64,000 nt of DNA from Micromonospora sp. WMMD1120 (GCF_029626235.1 NZ_JARUBO010000005.1:6048001-6112000), one strand, 5' to 3'. Numbered from the stretch's first letter, positions 7,971 to 17,449 are shown. Made by a program: numbers and translations. Notes: a model not told the origin generated them from the sequence alone.

Positions 7971-9587
7971 GTGCCCCCACGCAAACGTGCCAACGGACAG
8001 GGCGAGCTGCCCGGCATGTCCAGCACCAAGCAGATCCAGGACATCCTGTGGAAGGCCGCCGACAAGCTGCGCGGCTCCATGGACGCCGCGCAGTACAAGG
8101 AGTTCGTCCTCGGCCTGGTCTTCCTCAAGTACGTCTCCGACGCGTTCGCCGAGCGCCGCGAGCAGATCGCCGACAGCCTCTCCGACATCCCGGAGAACCG
8201 CCGCGCCGAGTTCCTCGACGAACGTGACGAGTACACCAGCGCGAATGTCTTCTGGGTTCCGGAGAACGCCCGCTGGGACTACCTGGTGGAGAACGCGCCC
8301 AGCGGCGTCGGAGAGCTGCTCGATGACGCCATGGACGTGATCATGCGGGAAAACCCGGCGCTGACCGGCGTCCTCCCGAAGATCTTCAACCGGGACAACG
8401 TCGACCAGAAGCGGTTGAAGGAGCTCGTCGACCTGATCAGCGACGCCCGCTTCACCGGCCACGGCGACCGGAAGGCACAGGACGTCCTCGGCGAGACGTA
8501 CGAGTACTTCCTGGAGCGCTTCGCCCGCGCCGAGGGCAAGCGGGCCGGCGAGTTCTACACCCCGTCCAGCGTCGTGCGAATTCTGGTCGAGGTGCTGGAG
8601 CCCTACGAGGGCCGGGTCTACGACCCGTGCTGCGGGTCCGGCGGCATGTTCGTGCAGTCCAAGAAGTTCGTCGAGGCACGGGCCGGCCGCGACCACGCCC
8701 ACGACATCGCCGTCTACGGGCAGGAAGCCAACGAGCGCACGTGGCGGCTGGCGAAGATGAACCTCGCCATCCACGGCATGGATCCGGTCGGCATCGGCGA
8801 CCGCTGGGCCGACACGTTCGCCGACGACAAGCACCCGGACCGGCGGGTCGACTTCGTCATGGCGAACCCGCCGTTCAACATGAGCGACTGGGCACGCCGC
8901 GAGACCGATCCGCGTTGGCGCTACGGCACGCCGCCGCAGAGCAACGCCAACTACGCCTGGCTCCAGCACATCCTTTTCAAGCTGGGCGACCGTGGCAGTG
9001 CGGGCGTCGTCCTCGCCAACGGCTCGATGTCCTCCAAGCAGTCCGGCGAGGGCGACATCCGCCGGGCGATGGTGGAGGCGGACGTGGTGGCCTGCATGGT
9101 CGCTCTCCCGCCGAACCTGTTCCGCACCACCGCGATCCCCGCCTGCCTGTGGTTCCTGACCAAGGACAAGAGCCCGCAAGGCGCGAAGGCGCTGGCCGAC
9201 CGGCGCGGCGAGATCCTCTTCATCGACGCCCGCGCCCTCGGCACCATGGTCGACCGCACCGAACGCGTCCTCACCGACGACGACATCGCCAAGATTGCCG
9301 ACACCTACCACGCCTGGCGCGGCACCAAGTCCGCCAAGACCAAGGGCCAGACGTACGAGGATGTGCCCGGCTTCTGCTACTCCGCGAAGCTCGACGAGGT
9401 GGCCGCGCGCGACCACGTGCTGACCCCCGGCCGTTACGTCGGTGCCGCCGAAGCCGAAGAGGACCCGGACGCCGAGCCGCTCGCCGACCGTATCGAACGC
9501 CTCACCAAGGAGCTGTACGCCCACTTCGACGAGTCGGCTCGTCTTGAAGCTGTTCTTCGCGTTCGCCTCGGCGAGGTAACGCGGTGA
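7971..9587 (+). CDS. hsdM: Type I restriction-modification system methylase subunit
   Basis: A 538-residue HsdM. The N-terminal helical domain begins DILWKAADKLRGSMDAAQYK; the SAM-binding motif DPCCGSGGMF is near residue 217 and the catalytic NPPFN near residue 299, both intact. It methylates adenine in the target set by HsdS and forms the M2S1 core of the complex. GTG 7971 starts it, 20 bases after the upstream fusion gene; its stop overlaps the hsdS start (GTGA). Length and motifs are normal for the family, in contrast to the degenerate methylase just upstream. Confidence 0.95.
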   Translation: MPPRKRANGQGELPGMSSTKQIQDILWKAADKLRGSMDAAQYKEFVLGLVFLKYVSDAFAERREQIADSLSDIPENRRAEFLDERDEYTSANVFWVPENARWDYLVENAPSGVGELLDDAMDVIMRENPALTGVLPKIFNRDNVDQKRLKELVDLISDARFTGHGDRKAQDVLGETYEYFLERFARAEGKRAGEFYTPSSVVRILVEVLEPYEGRVYDPCCGSGGMFVQSKKFVEARAGRDHAHDIAVYGQEANERTWRLAKMNLAIHGMDPVGIGDRWADTFADDKHPDRRVDFVMANPPFNMSDWARRETDPRWRYGTPPQSNANYAWLQHILFKLGDRGSAGVVLANGSMSSKQSGEGDIRRAMVEADVVACMVALPPNLFRTTAIPACLWFLTKDKSPQGAKALADRRGEILFIDARALGTMVDRTERVLTDDDIAKIADTYHAWRGTKSAKTKGQTYEDVPGFCYSAKLDEVAARDHVLTPGRYVGAAEAEEDPDAEPLADRIERLTKELYAHFDESARLEAVLRVRLGEVTR

Positions 9588-10774
9588 TATTCGCCGAGTT
9601 CCAGGAACTTTTCGCGGCTCCGCTGCGGAACGGCGTTAGCTATCCGTCGGCAACGCGAGGAAGCGGCGTCCCTATGGTGAACATGGGAGAGGCCTTCAAG
9701 TACGACGTCATCGCCGATCAAGAGTGTGAGCGCGTTCCTCTATCCGCCTCAGAGCGACAACGGTACCTCTTGGAGGAGGGTGACCTGCTCTTCGTGCGGC
9801 AATCGCTGAAATTTGAAGGTGCCGGAAGGTGCATCTACATTGCAGCAGGTTCCGAGCCGCGCACATGGGAAAGTCATTTGATGCGCGTCCGACTCGACCC
9901 CACAAGGGCGAATCCTCGCTACTACTACTACTACTTCCGATCTGCGCTTGGCCGCGAATTGATAGAACCGATCATCCACCAAGTCGCCGCTGCCGGCATC
10001 CGGGGAAGCGATCTGTCGCGACTACAGGTGCCGATTCCACGTCTGCAGGATCAGCACATAATAATCTCCGTTCTCACCGCCCTGGATGACAAGATTGCGG
10101 TCAACGACCGCATCGCGACAACGGTCGATCAATTCTGCGCAGCGCTCTTCGAGAACATCGTTGCAAGAAACAGCATCGGCACCATTGAGCTGGGCGAAAT
10201 TGCGGCTGTTAACACGAAATCTGTCAAACCAATTACAGGCGGAAGCCTGCGATATATAGATATCGCAAGCGTCGGCGACGGCAGATTTAATTGGCCAGAA
10301 CTCACCTCTTGGGATGAGGCGCCCGCTCGGGCCCGACGGGGGATTTCGCCAGGCGACACTATCTGGTCCACCGTTCGACCGAACCGCCGGTCCCGCGCTC
10401 TCGTGCTCGACGAGGACCCGCTACTCGTCGCCTCCACGGGGTTCGCAGTCATCACTCCCCGCAGCGTTGGTCCCGCATTTCTTTACGAGAGCGCCAGGAG
10501 AGACGAGTTCGTCTTATACCTCGAAAGCGTTGCTGAGGGTAGCGCGTATCCAGCGGTACGTGCCGAAAAATTCTTAACCGTACCGGTTCCGATAGCGATG
10601 GACGAACACCGGGACAGATTTGAGGTCCTTGCATTTCAGGCCAGGCTACGCGCGCATGCTGCCGTGCGGGAGAACCGGGTTCTGGTAGAGCTACGGGACA
10701 GGCTGCTGCCGGAGCTGATGTCGGGGCGGTTGCGGGTCAGGGACGCCGAGAAGGCAGTAGAAGAAGCGGTTTAG
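9584..10774 (+). CDS. hsdS: Type I restriction-modification system specificity subunit
   Basis: A 396-residue HsdS with two target-recognition halves (about residues 1-140 and 200-330), each followed by a conserved helical spacer; the first spacer includes LQVPIPRLQDQHIIISVLTALDDKIAVNDR and the second ends LRDRLLPELMSGRLRV. It sets the bipartite DNA target. It starts inside the hsdM stop codon (GTGA). Base composition is clearly less GC-rich than the neighbours (for example ATATATAGATATCG near 10251), as expected for a target-recognition region exchanged between strains. Five TAC codons in a row (9920-9934) encode a Tyr run. Confidence 0.93.
   Translation: MIFAEFQELFAAPLRNGVSYPSATRGSGVPMVNMGEAFKYDVIADQECERVPLSASERQRYLLEEGDLLFVRQSLKFEGAGRCIYIAAGSEPRTWESHLMRVRLDPTRANPRYYYYYFRSALGRELIEPIIHQVAAAGIRGSDLSRLQVPIPRLQDQHIIISVLTALDDKIAVNDRIATTVDQFCAALFENIVARNSIGTIELGEIAAVNTKSVKPITGGSLRYIDIASVGDGRFNWPELTSWDEAPARARRGISPGDTIWSTVRPNRRSRALVLDEDPLLVASTGFAVITPRSVGPAFLYESARRDEFVLYLESVAEGSAYPAVRAEKFLTVPVPIAMDEHRDRFEVLAFQARLRAHAAVRENRVLVELRDRLLPELMSGRLRVRDAEKAVEEAV
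9920..9934 (+). repeat. (TAC)5 trinucleotide repeat inside hsdS
   Basis: Five consecutive TAC codons encode five tyrosines followed by Phe in the first recognition half of HsdS. Copy-number change would keep the frame but alter domain length. Confidence 0.9.
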
Positions 10775-10804
10775 GTAGGCAACTGTTCACGGGGAGGGGC
10801 TGCG

Positions 10805-13800
10805 ATGGGTGCGGGCGGTTGGATGAGCGAGGCGGACTGGGAGGCGCTTGCGCTGGATCAGCTCGGTGAGCTCGGGTGGGAGCCGGGCGCCGGGAAGGAC
10901 TTCGCGCCAGGGTCTGGGCAACGGCAGTCTTGGGCTGACCTCGTGCTCGTCGAGGACCTGCGGGCCGCGGTCGAGCGGCTCAACCCCGACCTGCCGCCTA
11001 CGGCGGTCGCCGACGCGGTGCGGGCCGCTACCGACGTGGCCTCCCGGGAGGCGTTCGCCGAGAACCGAGCGGCACACGAGCGGCTGGTCCACGGCATCCG
11101 CTCGATCACGTACACCGACGCGTTCGGTGCCGAGCACAACCCCACCGTGCGCCTGGCCGACCTGGACGACCCCGGCCGCAACGTCTACCGGGCGGTCAAC
11201 CAGGTTGTGATCGTCGACGGCGACTTCCGGCGCCGGTTCGACATCGTGCTGTACCTCAACGGTCTGCCGGTCGCGATCGTGGAGCTAAAGAACGCCGCCG
11301 ACGAGAACGCCACCCTGACCGGCGCGCACGCCCAGCTTCAGGCGTACCTCGCGGAGTTCCCGCTCGCCTTCCGGCACACCGTTCTGTGCTTGGTCTCCGA
11401 CGGGGTCACCGCGAAGTACGGCACCCCGTTCACCCCGTACGAGCACTTCGCGCCGTGGAACATCGACGACGAGGGCGAACGCGTCGACACGACCTCGCCG
11501 GACTACGACGGCCCGGAAGCGCTGATCGTCGCCCTCTACGGCCTGTTCAACCAGCGGCGTTTCCTGGAGCTGACCGGCGGGTTCGTCAACTTCACGTCCA
11601 AGGCGATGCGGATCGCGAAGGCCCACCAACACTTTGCGGTCATCCGGGCCGTCGAGTGCATCGTGCGGGCGTCGCAGAGCGACGGAAAGGCGGGCGTCGT
11701 CTGGCATACCCAGGGGTCCGGCAAGTCCGAGGAGATGGTGTGCACGGCGGCGATGACCGCCCGCCACCCCGCTCTGAAGAACCCGACCATCGTGGTGCTC
11801 ACCGACCGCACCGACCTCGACGACCAGCTCTTCGACACGTTCCTCGACAGCCAGACACTGCTGGGCCAGGAGCCGGAGCAGGCCGAGACCCGCGCCGAAC
11901 TGCGGAACAAGCTGTCGAACCGCAACGCTGGCGGCATCATCTTCACCACCTTGCAGAAGTTCGGGCGTACGAAGGAAGAGCGCGACGCCGGGAGGCCGCA
12001 TCCGCTCCTCTCCGACCGCCGCAACATCCTGGTGATCGTCGACGAGGCGCACCGCAGCCACTACGACAGCCTGGACGGCTACGCCCGACACCTCCGCGAC
12101 GCGCTGCCGCACGCCACGTTCATCGCCTTCACCGGCACCCCGATCGCCAGCGCCGAGGTGAACACCCGCGCCGTCTTCGGCGACTACATCGACGTGTACG
12201 ACCTGAAGCGTGCCGTCGACGACGAGGCCACCGTGCGGGTCTACCACGAGCCGCGGATCATTCCGGTGTCGCTGCCGCCGGACATCGACCCGGAGAGCAT
12301 CGACGAACAGGTGGAACAGCTCACTGCCAGCCTGGACGACGCCGAGCGGCGTAGGGCCGAGGCGTACGCGGCCACCATGAACACCGTCTACGGCGCCCCC
12401 GATCGGGTCGACACCCTCGCGAATGACCTCGTCGAGCACTGGGAGAAGCGGCGGGAGCTGATGCGGCCGCAGCTCGGCGGTCCGGGCAAGGCGATGCTGG
12501 TCTGCGCGACGCGGGAAATCTGCGTCCGCGTCTTCGACGCTCTCAAGGAGCTACGGCCCGACTGGGCGGACCCCGCCGTCGACAAGGGCAAGATGAAGAT
12601 CGTCTTCCATGGGGTGCCCAGCGACAAGGAGGTGCTGCGCCCGCACCATCTGCGCCCGTCGCAGCAGAAGACCATCCAGGCCCGCGCCAAGGACCCGGAC
12701 GACGAGCTGGAGCTGCTCATCGTGCACTCGATGCTGCTCACCGGCTACGACGCGCCGCCGATCCACACCATCTACATGGACCGGCCGATGAAGGGCGCCA
12801 ACCTGATGCAGGCGCTCGCCCGGGTCAACCGCCGGTTCAGGGAGAAGCAGGACGGGCTGCTGGTCGGCTACGCCCCGCTGACCGAGAACCTGCGCAAGGC
12901 GCTCACCGAGTACACGCCCAGCGACCAGGAGGACCAGACCCTCGGCCGCGAGATCGAGCGGGCCATCAGTGAGGTGCACAACGAGATCTCCGTCCTCGAG
13001 GCCATGCTCACCCCGGTCAACTGGCGGGAGATCCTGGACGACGAGACGGACCCGACCCGCTGGCGCCGGGCGGTGAAGAAGGCTGCCAACTTCCTGCGCA
13101 ACCCGCGAACCCCCGGCAACGACGTCGAACCCGGCACGAAGCCTCTGCACCGGCGTTTCCGTGACTCAGCGGGCCGGCTGGAACGGTTCTACACCCTCTG
13201 CGCGACCAGCCGCGACTTCACCGAGCGCGCCGGCGACATTCAGCGCATGCGCCGCGACATCCACTACTTCCGCGACGTCCGGGTCTGGATCGTCAAGGAG
13301 GAGGCTGCCGACCGGGAGGCCAAGGGCCTACCCAACACGGCCGAGGTGGAACGCTACCTGTCCCAGCTCGCTGCCGAGGTGGTCGACGCCGCTGACATCA
13401 CCGACATCTACGAGGAGGCGGGCCTCGGCAAGCTCGACATCACCGAGCTCAACGGGGTGGCGTTGGAGCGCCTGCAAAATTCGGAGACCCCGCACCTTGC
13501 CGCCGCTGCGCTACGCCGGCTGATCGAGCGGAAGATGCGCGAGGTCACCAAGCACAACGTGGTCCGTCAGGAACGCTTCTCCGCCCTGCTCGAAGACCTG
13601 ATGAACCGCTACATGCGTCAGCAGCTGACCAGCGCACAGCTGATCGTCGAGCTGGTCGAGCTGGCCAAGCAGGTGTCCGCCGACGCCCGACGCGGCCAGC
13701 AGTTCGACCCCCCGCTCAACCACGCCGAACTGGCCTTCTACGACGCCGTCGCGCAGAACGGCGCCGCGACGGAGCTCATGGGCGTCGGCACCCTCGCGCA

Positions 13801-14014
13801 GATCGCCCGTGAGCTGGTGACGTCGATCCAGTCGTCGATCACCGTGGACTGGTTCTCCCGCGAGCCGGTACGCGCCAAGCTCCGCAGCCACATCCGACGC
13901 CTGCTGGCCCGCTACGACTACCCGCCGGACCACGAACGCGCCGCCGTCGACCTGGTCATCCGCCAGATGGAGACCTTCGCCAACGAGTGGTCACCCCGGG
14001 CGACCGCGAGATAG
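10805..14014 (+). CDS. hsdR: Type I restriction-modification system endonuclease/translocase subunit
   Basis: A 1069-residue HsdR. The N-terminal PD-(D/E)xK nuclease is visible as RRFDIVLYLNGLPVAIVELKN (about residues 143-163, D and ExK). The superfamily 2 motor follows, with Walker A GSGKSEEM near residue 303, VDEAHRS near 412 and FTGTPI after it, and a C-terminal helical domain. HsdR joins the HsdM/HsdS core, translocates DNA and cuts at a distance. It starts 30 bases after hsdS, with GGGGAGGGG (10790-10798) as ribosome site. Length is normal for the family and no break is seen, so the RM system looks complete. Confidence 0.95.
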   Translation: MGAGGWMSEADWEALALDQLGELGWEPGAGKDFAPGSGQRQSWADLVLVEDLRAAVERLNPDLPPTAVADAVRAATDVASREAFAENRAAHERLVHGIRSITYTDAFGAEHNPTVRLADLDDPGRNVYRAVNQVVIVDGDFRRRFDIVLYLNGLPVAIVELKNAADENATLTGAHAQLQAYLAEFPLAFRHTVLCLVSDGVTAKYGTPFTPYEHFAPWNIDDEGERVDTTSPDYDGPEALIVALYGLFNQRRFLELTGGFVNFTSKAMRIAKAHQHFAVIRAVECIVRASQSDGKAGVVWHTQGSGKSEEMVCTAAMTARHPALKNPTIVVLTDRTDLDDQLFDTFLDSQTLLGQEPEQAETRAELRNKLSNRNAGGIIFTTLQKFGRTKEERDAGRPHPLLSDRRNILVIVDEAHRSHYDSLDGYARHLRDALPHATFIAFTGTPIASAEVNTRAVFGDYIDVYDLKRAVDDEATVRVYHEPRIIPVSLPPDIDPESIDEQVEQLTASLDDAERRRAEAYAATMNTVYGAPDRVDTLANDLVEHWEKRRELMRPQLGGPGKAMLVCATREICVRVFDALKELRPDWADPAVDKGKMKIVFHGVPSDKEVLRPHHLRPSQQKTIQARAKDPDDELELLIVHSMLLTGYDAPPIHTIYMDRPMKGANLMQALARVNRRFREKQDGLLVGYAPLTENLRKALTEYTPSDQEDQTLGREIERAISEVHNEISVLEAMLTPVNWREILDDETDPTRWRRAVKKAANFLRNPRTPGNDVEPGTKPLHRRFRDSAGRLERFYTLCATSRDFTERAGDIQRMRRDIHYFRDVRVWIVKEEAADREAKGLPNTAEVERYLSQLAAEVVDAADITDIYEEAGLGKLDITELNGVALERLQNSETPHLAAAALRRLIERKMREVTKHNVVRQERFSALLEDLMNRYMRQQLTSAQLIVELVELAKQVSADARRGQQFDPPLNHAELAFYDAVAQNGAATELMGVGTLAQIARELVTSIQSSITVDWFSREPVRAKLRSHIRRLLARYDYPPDHERAAVDLVIRQMETFANEWSPRATAR

Positions 14015-14384
14015 CCACAACGAACTCGGACCTCGGCGAACTGCTGAGGGCACGGTGAGCGGTTCTCGTTTGCAAGACACGCCACGCGGCGACGGGCGCC
14101 GCACTCCCACCAGCACGTCACTCTCAGGCAGCGCAACGAGGTCTGCGCTCGCCTCAAGCACGTCTGCACCTCCCTGTCTCGGAAACACCACTAGCTTGCG
14201 CCGCCGTTAGCTCGAAGCGCAGAGGGTGCTACACGAGAAATTGCTGATAACCAGGGTTATCAGCTCTTCGAAGCCCACGCGCTGGACTCCAGGTCGTGGC
14301 TCCTGTTGTGATTCATGGGCGTCGACGATGCGCCGATCCGGCGAGTCGACAAGCAATCCCCCTTCTTCCGACAGGAGCTTCACC
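14015..14384. other. Intergenic control region between hsdR and the lipoprotein gene
   Basis: About 370 bases without a convincing gene. It holds the second 18-bp palindrome (14245-14262) and, at its end, the AGGAG ribosome site of the lipoprotein gene. No terminator hairpin as strong as others in this window was found directly after hsdR. Short open frames here have poor codon bias. Confidence 0.6.
14245..14262. promoter_or_regulatory. Second copy of the 18-bp palindromic operator candidate
   Basis: TGATAAC and GTTATCA arms surround CAGG; the symmetry extends two bases on each side (GC...GC). It lies about 120 bases before the lipoprotein start at 14385, in an AT-richer stretch. Arms and spacing are identical to 5826-5843 before the RM operon. 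Confidence 0.7.
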
Positions 14385-14909
14385 ATGCGCAAGATCGCTA
14401 CCCTCGCCCTGCTCGCCACCGGCCTCATCGCGCTCGGCTGCGGTGCCGGCAGCACCGATGACGCGACCGGCAAGGCCGACGCGGGCGGCGCCAAGGGTGA
14501 CGACAAGCCGAAGACCGCGAAGGTCGGCGAGCCGGCCCGGGACGGGAAGTTCGAGTTCACGGTCAAGTCGTCCAAGTGCGGCGTGGCCAAGGTCGGCAGC
14601 GCCCCGCTCGACCAAAAGGCGCAGGGCCAGTTCTGCCTGGTCACGATCAACGTGAAGAACATCGGCAAGGAAGCGCAGATGTTCGACGGCAGCAGCCAGA
14701 AGGCGTACGCGGCCGACGGCACGGAGTACTCCGCCGACTCCGGCGCGGCCATCTACGCCAACAAGAACGCCGAGACGTTCCTCAACGACATCAACCCCGG
14801 CAACCAGGTGACCGGCGTCGTGGTCTTCGACATCCCGAAGAACGTCAAGCTCACCAAGCTCGAGCTGCACGACTCGCCGTTCTCCGGCGGCGTCGACGTC
14901 ACCCTGTGA
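14385..14909 (+). CDS. DUF4352-type lipoprotein
   Basis: A 174-residue secreted lipoprotein. The signal peptide MRKIATLALLATGLIALGC ends in a lipobox with Cys19; a low-complexity Gly/Asp/Lys linker follows, then an immunoglobulin-like DUF4352/TelA-type domain with KFEFTVKSSKCG, CLVTINVKNIGKEAQMF and GVVVFDIPKNVK. Such domains are extracellular and of unknown ligand. ATG 14385 has AGGAG at 14373-14377. It is the first gene after the second palindrome and is followed by the DUF6119 gene. A lipoprotein in a defence island is unusual; it may simply share control. Confidence 0.85.
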   Translation: MRKIATLALLATGLIALGCGAGSTDDATGKADAGGAKGDDKPKTAKVGEPARDGKFEFTVKSSKCGVAKVGSAPLDQKAQGQFCLVTINVKNIGKEAQMFDGSSQKAYAADGTEYSADSGAAIYANKNAETFLNDINPGNQVTGVVVFDIPKNVKLTKLELHDSPFSGGVDVTL

Positions 14910-14924
14910 GCTGACTGCCCGCGC

Positions 14925-14956
14925 CGAGGGCGGGACCCGCGAAGCCCGTCCTCGGA
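14925..14956. terminator. Hairpin after the lipoprotein gene
   Basis: CCGAGGGCGGG (14925-14935) pairs with CCCGTCCTCGG (14946-14956) with one mismatch and a 10-base loop. No T-run follows, as usual in GC-rich actinomycetes. Probably a terminator or attenuator between the lipoprotein and DUF6119 genes. Confidence 0.5.
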
Positions 14957-15010
14957 GCACCCCTCCCCCCGCACCACCGCCACCCCGATTCTCAACGCGA
15001 GGAGATCGAC

Positions 15011-16786
15011 GTGCGCCGTGCGAGCCAGCCGACCACGACCAGAGTCGCCACGACCAGACAGACCAACCGCCGTGACGTCCGCAAGGACGTCACCCATCCT
15101 CCGTACGAAGCACCCACCCTCTTCGACCTAGACCTGCCCGAGCGACCGGAGGGCACCTACCTGACGTCGGTCTACCAGCTCGAACGGGTGACGCCGACCA
15201 TCGAGGGCCTGCATGAAGCGGTGAACCACCGCTACGTGCGGCAGCACGACTTCCGCATCGAGGAGCGCCTGGTCGCCGGCGCACCGGCGCTGCTGGTGCA
15301 CGGGACGGTGTCGCGCCAGCGGGCCGACTGGTGCGATGCACTCGTCCGGCTGACCGGGGAGGAGACTGACCTGGGGTTCAGCAGCGGCGGTGCCGCGCTG
15401 CTCGTCGCGGTCGACGAGCACGTCTACGCACTGGCCTACGGCACCGTCGGCCGCCACATGGTGGATCTGGACCTGGCCAACCCGGGCTTCGGGATCGGCT
15501 TCGCGGTGCGCTCCCTCGCTCCGGAGCAGATCAAGCAGGTACGACGGCGGGTGTTCGGCACCACCGGCCGGGTCGACCGCAACATGGTCCCGGGCGGTCA
15601 ACACATCCGGATGTACGGCATCGACAAGTGGGGCGAGATCGTCGGCCAGGTCTGCGGGCGGGCGTTCAACCCGAACCTCACCGCCTGCCGGTCCACGGGC
15701 AAGGCCACCCCGGTCGAGGGCAGCGACACCCTGCGCATCCACCTCGGCGTCGAACCCACGAGTCTGCTCGCCGACCTGCGGGAGATCGACCGGGTCTGCA
15801 AGCAGGAGGCACCCTTCGCTGACCTGGAGTTCATCACCCAGATCCGACCGGTGCCGGCCCGGGATCCCCGGCTGTCGCAGGTGGAGGAGCAGCTGGACCG
15901 GCTGCTCAGGTTGCCCGATCCGGCGGAGGTCGGGCTGGCCGTGCCGGGCCGGGTCTTCAGTGAGATCGAGCGGATCCAGTCGTACAAGCTGCGAGTGCCG
16001 AAGTCCGGCCTCCGCCCGGTGCACCTCACGGAGCTCACGCTGGCAGACGTGCTCTCGCAGACCGAGGGCGTCCCGGACGGCGAGCGGTGGACGTCGCTCT
16101 GCAACGGACGCGTCAACCTCTACGCGGACGCGGCCGGAGACGAGAAGATCGACTCGACGTCCGCGTCACGGTGGATCACTGCGCAGCTCGCCCACGGTGC
16201 GAGTCAGCTCCTGCTGCACGAGGGCGGCTGGTACGAGATCGGCGACCGGCACCGCGCGTTCCTTTACGACGAGATCGAGCAGATCCTGGCCAGGCCGGCC
16301 AGCATCGCACTCCCGGCCTGGACCACCGACCTGCCGGACGAGGAGGCGTACAACATCCACGCCGCGAAGGTCTGCGGGCTGACCCTGCTGGACCGGCGGC
16401 TGCTGCGGACGAGCCAGCACAACCGCGGTATCGAGGCCTGCGACCTGCTCGGACCCGACGACGAGCTGATCCATGTCAAGCGCGCCAAGGGCAGCTCGGC
16501 GTTGAGCCACCTCTTCGCACAGGGCGAGGTGTCGGTCGACGCCCTGCGGTACGAGGCCGACGCCCGCACCTCGCTGGCCGAGATGGTCCGTCAGCAGCCG
16601 TCGGCACGCGTCATCGACCCCGGCTTCCAGCCCCGCAAGGTCATCTACGCGATCGCCCTCGGCTCCGGCAAGCCCTTGACCGTGGACTCGCTCTTCACCT
16701 TCGCCCAGGTCGCGCTCTACCGGGCGATGAAGTCCCTGCGCAACGAGGGCGTCGAGGTCGAGGTCGTCGGCATCCCGTCCGCCTGA
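15011..16786 (+). CDS. DUF6119 / TIGR04141 family sporadically distributed protein
   Basis: A 591-residue cytoplasmic protein matching the family I know as TIGR04141/DUF6119. Visible landmarks are NHRYVRQHDFRIEERLV, the RADWCDALVRLTG block, ALAYGTVGRHM, and VDRNMVPGGQHIRMYGID. Near residues 470-495 it carries EACDLL...ELIHVKRAKGSSALSHLF, which looks like the D...(E/H)xK core of a nuclease-like fold; this is inference. The family is patchily distributed and often found in genomic islands with restriction systems. GTG 15011 follows a GAGGAG site. It sits in the block controlled by the second palindrome, so a defence role is likely but unproven. Confidence 0.82.
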   Translation: MRRASQPTTTRVATTRQTNRRDVRKDVTHPPYEAPTLFDLDLPERPEGTYLTSVYQLERVTPTIEGLHEAVNHRYVRQHDFRIEERLVAGAPALLVHGTVSRQRADWCDALVRLTGEETDLGFSSGGAALLVAVDEHVYALAYGTVGRHMVDLDLANPGFGIGFAVRSLAPEQIKQVRRRVFGTTGRVDRNMVPGGQHIRMYGIDKWGEIVGQVCGRAFNPNLTACRSTGKATPVEGSDTLRIHLGVEPTSLLADLREIDRVCKQEAPFADLEFITQIRPVPARDPRLSQVEEQLDRLLRLPDPAEVGLAVPGRVFSEIERIQSYKLRVPKSGLRPVHLTELTLADVLSQTEGVPDGERWTSLCNGRVNLYADAAGDEKIDSTSASRWITAQLAHGASQLLLHEGGWYEIGDRHRAFLYDEIEQILARPASIALPAWTTDLPDEEAYNIHAAKVCGLTLLDRRLLRTSQHNRGIEACDLLGPDDELIHVKRAKGSSALSHLFAQGEVSVDALRYEADARTSLAEMVRQQPSARVIDPGFQPRKVIYAIALGSGKPLTVDSLFTFAQVALYRAMKSLRNEGVEVEVVGIPSA

Positions 16787-16831
16787 TCCGTTCACGACAT
16801 CAGCTCCACCCGCTCAACAAAGGAGAGAACC

Positions 16832-17449
16832 ATGACCGAGCCTCAGCACCAGCCGGATCCGCAGGCCGAACCCCCGGCGCAGCCCGAAACCGTGAGCACC
16901 ACCAACCCGGAGCCCGTCACTCAGAAGAAGTCCAAGGTTCGGTGGATCATCGCCGGTGCCGCCGTCCTGGTGCTGCTGCTCTGCTTCGGCGGCTGCGGTG
17001 TACTGCTGGCCACGACGAACGGTGAGGAGTCGCCCGATCAGGGCAAGGCCCCCTCCACCGCCGCTTCCCAGTCGCGCCCCAGCGCGTCCGGCCCGACCAC
17101 TGCCGCCGCACCGACGACCGCGCCCGCGACGACGGCACCGCCCGCCCCCGTCTACGACACCCCGACGAAGGGCGACTTCAAGCTCCAGGTCAAGACGCTG
17201 CGGAAGAAGTGCTTCGGCAGCGCCGGCTGCAACATCACCTACCGCATCGACGTCACCTACACCGGCGATGGCCTCGACCCGTCCCGCACCTACGAGGTGA
17301 CGTACGAGGTCAAGGGTGCGGAGGACCCGGTCATCAACACCTTCGAGGTGACCGGCGACTCCGCGTCCGTGCAGCAGGAGGAGACGGCCAGCACGAAGCG
17401 CTCCGGCGACAAGCTGACCGCCGTCGTGACCGACGTGTCGGAGCTGTGA
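16832..17449 (+). CDS. Single-pass membrane protein with extracellular domain
   Basis: A 205-residue protein with a Pro/Gln/Glu-rich cytoplasmic head of about 35 residues, one membrane segment (WIIAGAAVLVLLLCFGGCGVLL), an extracellular Ser/Thr/Pro/Ala linker and a C-terminal beta-rich domain from about residue 105 containing CFGSAGCNITYRIDV. ATG 16832 follows AAAGGAGAGAAC. The domain layout parallels the DUF4352 lipoprotein upstream, although I see no direct similarity. It lies 45 bases after the DUF6119 gene and 44 before the RNase H-like gene, apparently in one operon. Function unknown. Confidence 0.75.
   Translation: MTEPQHQPDPQAEPPAQPETVSTTNPEPVTQKKSKVRWIIAGAAVLVLLLCFGGCGVLLATTNGEESPDQGKAPSTAASQSRPSASGPTTAAAPTTAPATTAPPAPVYDTPTKGDFKLQVKTLRKKCFGSAGCNITYRIDVTYTGDGLDPSRTYEVTYEVKGAEDPVINTFEVTGDSASVQQEETASTKRSGDKLTAVVTDVSEL

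Noticed and set aside
7461..9524. Long minus-strand open frame opposite hsdM
   Set aside because: Shadow of hsdM; no recognisable motif and no ribosome site.
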